From: an uncultured Halioglobus sp.
Lineage (GTDB): Bacteria > Pseudomonadota > Gammaproteobacteria > Pseudomonadales > Halieaceae
Assembly (NCBI GenBank): GCA_905480565.1
Contig: CAJQQW010000017.1
Coordinates: forward strand, 1-5,081
Direction: 5' to 3'
Length of the DNA: 5,081 nucleotides
This document shows positions 1 through 5,081 of the stretch, piece after piece (within the stretch, counting starts at the first letter, position 1; each line of letters starts with the position of its first letter). The notes under the pieces were generated by a model that made no database searches, was not told the origin of the DNA, and saw only the letters and a list, made by a program, of their open reading frames with translations. The translations under genes were made by a program, and so were the position numbers.

Positions 1-1573
1 GGGCGTGGGCTTGATCAGCCCTCCGCCGCACCACGATGTGTACTCCATTGAGGATATTGCACAGCTAATCCACGATTTGAAAAATGCCAATCGCGAGGCC
101 CGAATCAGCGTCAAGCTGGGCTCTGAAATAGGCGTTGGGACTATCGCCGCAGGCGTCACCAAAGCGAAAACGGATCACCTGGTTATCGCTGGTCACGATG
201 GTGGTACCGGTGCCTCCCCGATTACTTCGATCAAACATGCAGGTCTACCCTGGGAGCTGGGAATTGCCGAGACACACCAAACGCTGGTGAAAAATAACCT
301 GCGTTCGCGTGTCGTATTGCAGACAGACGGGCAAATCAAGACCGGTAGGGACGTCGCCATGGCGTTCCTGCTCGGCGCTGAGGAAGTAGGCTTTGCAACC
401 GCGCCACTGGTCACGCTGGGCTGTATCATGATGCGCAAGTGTCATTTAAACACCTGCCCTGTCGGTATCGCCACACAGGATCCGGAGCTTCGCAAAAAGT
501 TCTCCGGTAGCCCCGATCACGTGGTGAACTACTTCTTTATGGTGGCCGAGGAATTGCGCAAGATCATGGCAGATCTCGGCATCCGCTCTGTCAATGAAAT
601 GGTTGGCCGGGTCGATCTTCTTGAAACCGCCGAAGCCGTCGACCACTGGAAAGCCAAAGGATTGGACTTCAGCAGCATGCTCACGCCGGCTGAAATTGTC
701 TACGAGGGGACCGAAGTCTATCGCACCATCGAACAAGACCACGGACTGGACAAAGCACTCGACAACGTACTGATCGAAAAAGCTCAGCCGGCGCTTCTCC
801 GTGGCGAAAAAGTTCAGATAGAGAGCGATATCATCAACATCAATCGTGTGGTCGGTACAATGCTGTCACACGAGGTAGCCAAAGCCACCAATGGCAAGTT
901 ACTGCCTGACGACACCATTCATGTAAAACTGAATGGCTCCGCGGGGCAGAGCCTCGGTGCTTTCCTTGCCACAGGCATTACCCTCGAAGTAGAGGGAGAT
1001 GCCAACGACTATGTCGGTAAGGGCCAGTCCGGCGGGCGAATCATTGTCTATCCACCGCGGCAAAGCACCTTCAAAGCAGAAGATAACATTCTCATCGGTA
1101 ATGTTGTGATGTATGGCGCTACCTCCGGAGAGTCTTACTTCCGCGGCATCGCCGCGGAACGTTTTTGCGTGCGCAACAGTGGCGCCACCGCCGTAGTTGA
1201 GGGCGTGGGCGACCACGGCTGTGAATACATGACCGGCGGGCGAGTGGTCGTACTAGGCAAAACCGGTAAAAATTTCGGAGCCGGGATGAGTGGCGGAATT
1301 GCCTATGTCTGGGATCGGGATGGCGACTTTGCCAGCCTGTGTAACTTTGGCACCTTCGAGTTGGAGCAAATGGAAGATCCCAATGATATTGAGGAACTGC
1401 GCCAACTGATCGAAAATCACAAGACCTACACCGAGTCCACTGCGGCCGCAGACATACTCGATAACTGGGACGCTGAACTATCCCGATTTGTGAAAGTCAT
1501 GCCTACGGACTACAAGCGAGTCCTTGCGGAAATGGCACAGGAAAACGTAAAAACCGCTGCAGTCGGTTCCTAG
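1..1573 (+). CDS. gltB: Glutamate synthase (NADPH) large subunit, C-terminal part (5' truncated)
   Basis: This is the last 523 or so residues of GltB, a protein normally near 1,500 residues. The N-terminal glutamine amidotransferase domain and the start of the synthase barrel lie left of the window. The frame is open through the left edge; the GTG at base 5 is internal, within the conserved run [12 protein letters not shown]. Counting from that valine, residues 1-200 finish the FMN-binding synthase domain, with the conserved stretch HDGGTGASP (64-72). Cys140, Cys146 and Cys151 have the C-x5-C-x4-C spacing of the 3Fe-4S ligands. Residues 270-490 form the glycine-rich GXGXG beta-helix domain, including [10 protein letters not shown] (331-340), GCEYMTGG (405-412) and [14 protein letters not shown] (418-431). 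The enzyme makes glutamate from glutamine-derived ammonia and 2-oxoglutarate in the cytoplasm. All key residues in view look intact. The stop is TAG, 18 bases before gltD, so the two genes are surely cotranscribed. Any promoter lies outside the window. Confidence 0.97.
   Translation, partial: GVGLISPPPHHDVYSIEDIAQLIHDLKNANREARISVKLGSEIGVGTIAAGVTKAKTDHLVIAGHDGGTGASPITSIKHAGLPWELGIAETHQTLVKNNLRSRVVLQTDGQIKTGRDVAMAFLLGAEEVGFATAPLVTLGCIMMRKCHLNTCPVGIATQDPELRKKFSGSPDHVVNYFFMVAEELRKIMADLGIRSVNEMVGRVDLLETAEAVDHWKAKGLDFSSMLTPAEIVYEGTEVYRTIEQDHGLDKALDNVLIEKAQPALLRGEKVQIESDIININRVVGTMLSHEVAKATNGKLLPDDTIHVKLNGSAGQSLGAFLATGITLEVEGDANDYVGKGQSGGRIIVYPPRQSTFKAEDNILIGNVVMYGATSGESYFRGIAAERFCVRNSGATAVVEGVGDHGCEYMTGGRVVVLGKTGKNFGAGMSGGIAYVWDRDGDFASLCNFGTFELEQMEDPNDIEELRQLIENHKTYTESTAAADILDNWDAELSRFVKVMPTDYKRVLAEMAQENVKTAAVGS
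1139..1159. repeat. Perfect 8-bp inverted repeat inside gltB
   Basis: TTCCGCGG (1139-1146) is mirrored exactly by CCGCGGAA (1152-1159) across a five-base loop, CATCG. Each arm contains the palindrome CCGCGG. The site sits in the coding sequence for FRGIAAE in the C-terminal domain of gltB. It is not followed by a T-run, so it is not an intrinsic terminator. It may simply reflect codon choice. Confidence 0.5.
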
Positions 1574-1574
1574 C

Positions 1575-1589
1575 AGGAATAGAAGAGAG
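1575..1589 (+). promoter_or_regulatory. Purine-rich ribosome binding region of gltD
   Basis: The short gltB-gltD spacer is purine-rich. AGGA at 1575-1578 is the better Shine-Dalgarno match but lies 13 bases from the ATG at 1592. GAAGAGAG (1582-1589) is closer but a weaker match. Neither is ideal, so initiation may be helped by ribosomes finishing gltB just upstream. The ATG at 1592 is supported by the family-typical N-terminus MGKPTGF. Confidence 0.5.
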
Positions 1590-1591
1590 TT

Positions 1592-3031
1592 ATGGGAAAA
1601 CCAACAGGATTTAAAGAGTACGAACGCGAAACCGAGCCCTACCGCGAGCCTTTCGTGCGTCTGACTGATTTTGACGAGCTTTACACCGAGCACGACGAGT
1701 CGCACCTGCGCAAGCAGGGAGCCCGCTGCATGGACTGCGGGGTGCCCTTCTGCCAATCCAACAATGGCTGTCCGGTCCAGAACCTGATTCCCGAGTGGAA
1801 CGATCTCGTGTACAACAACCGCTGGCGTGAGGCGTTAGATCGGCTGCACAAGACCAACAACTTTCCGGAGTTCACCGGTCGTGTCTGCCCCGCGCCCTGC
1901 GAAGGCGCCTGTGTGCTCGGGATCACGGATCCGCCGGTTACCATCAAGAATATTGAAAATGCCATCATAGATCGTGGCTTCGAAGAGGGCTGGGTAACAC
2001 CGAAGCCCTCGGCACCCGATACCGGCAAAAAAGTCGCCGTAATCGGCTCCGGCCCTTGCGGTCTCGCCGCCGCAGAACAATTGCGCAGCGCAGGTCACGC
2101 TGTCACCGTCTACGAACGCGCTGATCGAATCGGTGGCTTGCTGATGTACGGGATTCCTAACATGAAGCTGGACAAAGGCGTCGTGGAGCGACGTGTGCAG
2201 CTGATGCGTGACGCAGGGATCCGCTTCGAGACCAACGCCGACGTAGGCAGGAATATTGATCCCGCCGAGCTGATTGAGCAAAACGACGCCGTCCTCATGG
2301 CCACCGGCGCCACCCTCGCCCGCGATCTGCCCATACCCGGGCGCGAGGCGAAAGGCGTTCACCTTGCAATGGAATTCCTGACCGCCAATACCAAGAGTCT
2401 GTTGGATTCTGGCCTGGAAGACGGCGGCTATATTTCGGCTAAAGACAAAAATGTTATTGTCATCGGTGGCGGTGATACCGGCACAGACTGCATCGGCACA
2501 TCACTGCGCCACGGTTGTAAGTCATTGGTCAACTTCGAGTTGCTGCCAAAGCCGCCGCTGGAAAGGGCTCCCAACAACCCCTGGCCGCTGTGGCCACGGA
2601 TTTATCGGGTAGACTACGGACACGCCGAAGCTGCGGAGAAGTTTGGCGACGATCCCCGCGTCTACTCTATCATGAGCAAGCATTTCCTGATGGACGATGA
2701 CGGCAACCTTACCGGTATCGTCACCGTCAACGTCGACGAGAATATTCAGGAAATACCCGGCACGGAAAAGACCTGGGAGGCAGACCTCATTCTGCTCTCC
2801 ATGGGTTTCCTGCAGACCGAGCACTACATCAACGATCCATTGGGAATGGAGACGGATGAGCGCGGTAACTTTATTGCCAACAAGCAGGATTTTCGCACGA
2901 GCATAGCGAATGTCTACGCGGCAGCAGACTGTCGCCGTGGCCAGGACCTGGTGGTTAGAGCAATCAATGAAGGCCGCGAAGCAGCCCGGGAAATTGATCG
3001 CGACCTGATGGGCAGTACGCAACTTCCCTGA
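1592..3031 (+). CDS. gltD: Glutamate synthase (NADPH) small subunit
   Basis: GltD takes electrons from NADPH via FAD and passes them through 4Fe-4S centres to the FMN of GltB in the cytoplasmic GOGAT complex. The 479 residues are normal for the family. Cys46, Cys49, Cys54 and Cys60 form one cysteine cluster and Cys99, Cys103 and Cys107 a second, as expected for the N-terminal Fe-S domain. The FAD dinucleotide fold starts at 148-160 with [10 protein letters not shown] (152-161) and continues into [16 protein letters not shown] (181-196). The NADPH fold is marked by [10 protein letters not shown] (290-299). The C-terminal FAD motif, 441-465, reads [11 protein letters not shown] then [14 protein letters not shown]. 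Most relatives have AAGD and VVWA there, so Gly to Ala at 445 and Trp to Arg at 456 are unusual. The N-terminal MGKPTGF-type sequence and the segment around [16 protein letters not shown] (329-344) differ from enteric GltD and fit the broad form found in many other phyla. The gene is the distal member of the gltBD operon. Confidence 0.98.
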   Translation: MGKPTGFKEYERETEPYREPFVRLTDFDELYTEHDESHLRKQGARCMDCGVPFCQSNNGCPVQNLIPEWNDLVYNNRWREALDRLHKTNNFPEFTGRVCPAPCEGACVLGITDPPVTIKNIENAIIDRGFEEGWVTPKPSAPDTGKKVAVIGSGPCGLAAAEQLRSAGHAVTVYERADRIGGLLMYGIPNMKLDKGVVERRVQLMRDAGIRFETNADVGRNIDPAELIEQNDAVLMATGATLARDLPIPGREAKGVHLAMEFLTANTKSLLDSGLEDGGYISAKDKNVIVIGGGDTGTDCIGTSLRHGCKSLVNFELLPKPPLERAPNNPWPLWPRIYRVDYGHAEAAEKFGDDPRVYSIMSKHFLMDDDGNLTGIVTVNVDENIQEIPGTEKTWEADLILLSMGFLQTEHYINDPLGMETDERGNFIANKQDFRTSIANVYAAADCRRGQDLVVRAINEGREAAREIDRDLMGSTQLP

Positions 3032-3040
3032 AAAAGTTGC
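3019..3040. repeat. Hairpin enclosing the gltD stop codon
   Basis: GCAACTT (3019-3025) pairs perfectly with AAGTTGC (3034-3040), leaving an eight-base loop that contains the TGA stop of gltD. No T-run follows on either strand, so this is not a terminator by itself. It could slow 3'-end decay of the gltBD message or be chance. It lies about 30 bases ahead of the true terminator hairpin. Confidence 0.45.
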
Positions 3041-3071
3041 CCGTTGGCCACGCGCGCCAAACAGCCATAAC

Positions 3072-3102
3072 AACCCCGCCTCCACCCCTGAGCGGGGTTT
3101 TT
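3072..3102 (+). terminator. Rho-independent terminator of gltBD
   Basis: An 8-bp perfect stem, AACCCCGC (3072-3079) with GCGGGGTT (3092-3099), encloses a 12-base loop and runs into five Ts at 3098-3102. It starts about 40 bases after the gltD stop, inside the 107-base spacer between the convergent pairs. On the minus strand the same stem is followed only by GTTAT, a poor T-tract, so it should work best for gltBD. It may still help end transcripts of the opposing unit, which has no other obvious terminator here. Confidence 0.85.
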
Positions 3103-3138
3103 GCGCAAACAGCCGCTTTCACCCTGCAGTGATGCGCG

Positions 3139-4137
3139 TCAGAAACTGAAATTATCCGGCACAAAGGCGTCAAACGTGGCCTTGTAGATTTCTGGTGTCG
3201 GGTAAATGCATGACACTGCATTCGTATGAATTCCGCCGTTGGCATAGTCTCGCATCAAGTCCTGCAACTCTTCCGCCGGACCTATCAGGCCTATTTCATC
3301 GACCAACTCATCCGGCAATGCGGCTGCGGTGCGTTCGCGATCCTTGGCCGCCCAGCCCTCACGTATTTCTCTGGCGGCTTCCTCGTAGCCAGCCCAGGCC
3401 AAAAATTTGTTATATACCGGTGTCGAGTAATAGCTGGCAAAGGCGGCGCGAAAAGCGTCTCGCCCCATCGCCTTATCCTCGGTCACGACGACCATATGAC
3501 GACACACTATCTCAATGTCGTCGCATTTTTTACCGGCGCGCTCAGCACCCACGGCGACGTGCTCAATAATTTTTGGTAGAACCGAACGGGGAAACAGATT
3601 GAGGATGACCCCGTCCGCGATCTCAGCCGCCGCCTCTATCATTTTAGGCCGCAATGCCGCCAGGTAGATGGGCACATCCTCGATGGGAGACTGTCGGTAA
3701 CCTTTGCTTTTCAGCGTCTGGCCCTCAAACGCTGTTTTCTCACCCGCCAGCATGCTTCGCATCAAGGCGACCGTCTCCTGCATGCGCGTCAAGGGCTTCT
3801 CAAGCTTGAGTCCGTGCCACCCCTCAATAATGGTGTGGCTGGAGGTGCCCAGTCCGGGCACGAAGCGCTTTGGAAATGCCTCCGCGATTACGGTTAGCGT
3901 GGAAGAAAGCACAGCCGGCGTCCGCGTATAGGCAGGCACCACGGCGATGCCGACTCTGACCTTTTTTGTCTTCTCGAGAATCATGGGCGCCAGTGTGAGA
4001 GCATCCAGGCCACCGGCATCTGCAAGCCACAAATCATCGTAACCCTGTGCTTCCGCCTGCTGGGCGAGGGCGATGGTATCGGCTACAGTGCCAGTTGGAG
4101 CGGGTAAGGATAATGCGATGCGTTTTTTATGTTTCAT
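3139..4137 (-). CDS. LLM-class (luciferase-like) flavin/F420-type oxidoreductase
   Basis: A complete protein of 332 residues, with an in-frame ATG two codons upstream at 4143 as the alternative start. The ATG at 4137 is preferred because TGAGGA lies six bases before it but directly abuts the upstream ATG. The sequence fits the luciferase-like TIM-barrel family. Numbered from 4143: an N-terminal barrel strand RIALSLPAP (8-16), a conserved helix LAQQAEAQGYDDLWLADAGG (26-45), GLGTSSHTIIEGWHG (97-111), the repeated family block around RMQETVALMR (120-129), VPIYLAALRPKM (157-168), and EIADGVILNLFP (174-185). The GTSSxxIxEGWxG signature resembles F420-dependent members such as mycobacterial Rv3520c, so a hydride-transfer role with F420 or FMN is likely. 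The substrate is unknown. There is no signal peptide or membrane segment, so it should be cytoplasmic. It lies 25 bases after the acyl-CoA dehydrogenase gene on the same strand, probably cotranscribed and in the same catabolic route. Pro96 in RFVPGLG replaces the hydrophobic residue usual in that strand. Confidence 0.92.
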   Translation of the reverse strand: MKHKKRIALSLPAPTGTVADTIALAQQAEAQGYDDLWLADAGGLDALTLAPMILEKTKKVRVGIAVVPAYTRTPAVLSSTLTVIAEAFPKRFVPGLGTSSHTIIEGWHGLKLEKPLTRMQETVALMRSMLAGEKTAFEGQTLKSKGYRQSPIEDVPIYLAALRPKMIEAAAEIADGVILNLFPRSVLPKIIEHVAVGAERAGKKCDDIEIVCRHMVVVTEDKAMGRDAFRAAFASYYSTPVYNKFLAWAGYEEAAREIREGWAAKDRERTAAALPDELVDEIGLIGPAEELQDLMRDYANGGIHTNAVSCIYPTPEIYKATFDAFVPDNFSF

Positions 4138-4143
4138 AGGCAT

Positions 4144-4149
4144 TCCTCA
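4144..4149 (-). promoter_or_regulatory. Ribosome binding site deciding the start of the LLM oxidoreductase
   Basis: Read on the minus strand, TGAGGA ends immediately before the ATG at 4143-4141 and six bases before the ATG at 4137-4135. Spacing of six is near optimal and zero is not usable, so translation should begin at 4137. The site lies in the short gap after the acyl-CoA dehydrogenase stop codon. Confidence 0.7.
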
Positions 4150-4162
4150 AGATTATCCCCCG

Positions 4163-5081
4163 CTAAAAACCCAGCAACCGGGCATAGCGGTCGCGGTGGT
4201 AGGACCGGTTACCGTAACTGGCTTCCAGCGCACGCGCACGCTTCAGATACAGACCCGCATCAAACTCATCGGTCATACCGATGCCACCGTGCATTTGAAT
4301 CAGCTCATTAGTCATATTGTAGAGAAACTGCCCTGCCCTGCACTTCGCCAGCGATGCCAGTTCAGCACTGTTGTCTGAGTCGTTATCAATCGCCTGCAGA
4401 GCTGCCTCCACACACGAGCGTGTCTGCTCCATGGCGGAGAACAATCCGGCCGCGCGGTGACCCAATCCCTGGAATGAACCAATAACCTTGCCGAACTGCT
4501 CTCGTGTTTTCAGATAATCCAGCGTCATATCAAAAGCCTGTGAGGCCGTACCGAGCATCTCGGCCGCAATACCAGCCCGGGCTCTATCAAGAACCTGCTG
4601 CAACAATGGCAAACCCTCATCCAGGCGGCCCAGTAACGCATCCGTGTCGACATGCACGTTGTCGAGCCGGATGTTGGCATAGTCACGACTGTCCAATACG
4701 TTGAGCGGCGTGCGCGATACACCGACACTGTCACCGGACAGCAGGAACAAGCTGATCCCATCGTCGCCGCCGGGCGTGCCCGCCGTGCGCGCCGCAACGA
4801 CAAAATGCGTGGCAGCGCTTCCTTCCGCGACACTGGCCTTGGAACCCGTCAGAGTATAGCCTCCCTCGCTCGCGCGCGCTTCAAGTGCGGTGCTTTCTGG
4901 TCGGTGATGCGTACCCTCGTCAACCGCCAAAGTCAGTATAGCGGTCCCGTCGATAATCTTTGGCAACATCGCTTCTTTCTGCTTAGCGCTGCCGCCAAGC
5001 AACAGTGCGCTGGCGCCTGCCAGTGCAGAGGGCAACAGTGGCGAGGCTGTCAGCTGGCGACCCAACTGTTCCAGCACCAGG
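4163..5081 (-). CDS. Acyl-CoA dehydrogenase family protein (5' truncated)
   Basis: About 305 C-terminal residues of a protein usually near 350-400; the start lies beyond the right edge and the GTG at 5077 is internal. Numbered from that codon: the end of the N-terminal helical domain (1-45), the middle beta domain (46-145) with GYTLTGSK (73-80) and ATHFVVAA (89-96), then the C-terminal helical domain (155-300). The last contains the FAD-contact motif TREQFGKVIGSFQGLGHRAA (191-210) and QMHGGIGMTDEFDAGLYLKR (261-280). Such enzymes desaturate acyl-CoA thioesters at alpha-beta and pass electrons to ETF. Two departures stand out. The TEPxxGSD-type motif of the middle domain is replaced by AVDEGTHH (51-58). 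The catalytic-Glu region near the C-terminus reads LEASYGN (284-290) instead of a YEGT-type motif. It may therefore be the non-catalytic subunit of a heteromeric dehydrogenase, or use another base. The stop is TAG, and the LLM oxidoreductase gene follows closely, suggesting an operon for breakdown of a CoA-linked compound. Confidence 0.93.
   Translation of the reverse strand, partial: LVLEQLGRQLTASPLLPSALAGASALLLGGSAKQKEAMLPKIIDGTAILTLAVDEGTHHRPESTALEARASEGGYTLTGSKASVAEGSAATHFVVAARTAGTPGGDDGISLFLLSGDSVGVSRTPLNVLDSRDYANIRLDNVHVDTDALLGRLDEGLPLLQQVLDRARAGIAAEMLGTASQAFDMTLDYLKTREQFGKVIGSFQGLGHRAAGLFSAMEQTRSCVEAALQAIDNDSDNSAELASLAKCRAGQFLYNMTNELIQMHGGIGMTDEFDAGLYLKRARALEASYGNRSYHRDRYARLLGF

Noticed and set aside
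899..1216. A 105-residue minus-strand open frame opposite gltB
   Set aside because: It covers the conserved glycine-rich domain of gltB; its composition looks like an antisense reading of glycine and alanine codons.
1835..2362. A 175-residue open frame on the minus strand, opposite gltD
   Set aside because: It lies wholly inside a well-conserved gltD region, has no recognisable domain, and has no sensible ribosome site. It is an antisense shadow of the real codons.
2522..3085. A 187-residue open frame on the minus strand, opposite the end of gltD
   Set aside because: It begins inside the terminator stem-loop, overlaps gltD antisense, and its sequence resembles no family. Its length follows from the codon bias of gltD.
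3032..3138. A small RNA or promoter in the convergent spacer
   Set aside because: The 107 bases contain the terminator and a weak hairpin but no credible -35/-10 pair, and both flanking genes end there, so no promoter is needed.
3195..3579. Plus-strand open frames of 117-124 residues across the LLM oxidoreductase gene
   Set aside because: Two overlapping frames cover the same bases opposite a gene with clear family motifs, and neither has a credible protein character.
4163..4163. Possible frameshift or readthrough joining the acyl-CoA dehydrogenase and the LLM oxidoreductase
   Set aside because: The dehydrogenase ends at a natural C-terminus with TAG, and the next gene has its own ribosome site and start, so these are two separate proteins.

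Overview
The window is about 5 kb of compact bacterial chromosome, densely coded and moderately GC-rich. It holds two convergent gene pairs separated by a 107-base spacer with a strong rho-independent terminator. The protein types suggest a proteobacterium, most plausibly a free-living and perhaps marine gammaproteobacterium. That placement is inferred from overall protein character; no RNA gene or other taxonomic marker is present.

Left half, plus strand (1-3031): the 3' third of gltB followed 18 bases later by complete gltD. These are the large and small subunits of NADPH-dependent glutamate synthase (GOGAT). The gltB fragment carries the end of the FMN/3Fe-4S synthase domain and the C-terminal glycine-rich beta-helix domain. 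gltD carries the cysteine clusters for the 4Fe-4S centres plus the FAD and NADPH sites. Together they pass electrons from NADPH through FAD, Fe-S and FMN to reduce the iminoglutarate formed from 2-oxoglutarate and glutamine-derived ammonia. This is the core ammonium-assimilation step paired with glutamine synthetase. gltD ends in a small hairpin around its stop codon, then the terminator at about 3072-3102.

Right half, minus strand (3139-5081): a probable two-gene unit read from the right edge inward. An acyl-CoA dehydrogenase, cut by the window edge, is followed after about 25 bases by a luciferase-like (LLM) flavin/F420-type oxidoreductase. This pairing is familiar from catabolic clusters for CoA-activated branched, cyclic or steroid-like carbon skeletons, but the substrate cannot be read from this window. 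The acyl-CoA dehydrogenase appears to lack the usual catalytic glutamate, so it may be the non-catalytic half of a heteromeric enzyme whose partner lies beyond base 5081.

No tRNA, rRNA, mobile element, CRISPR array or prophage sequence was seen. I found no convincing new biological system. The points most worth a second look are the missing glutamate in the acyl-CoA dehydrogenase, the cofactor of the LLM enzyme, and two substitutions in the otherwise conserved C-terminal FAD motif of GltD.
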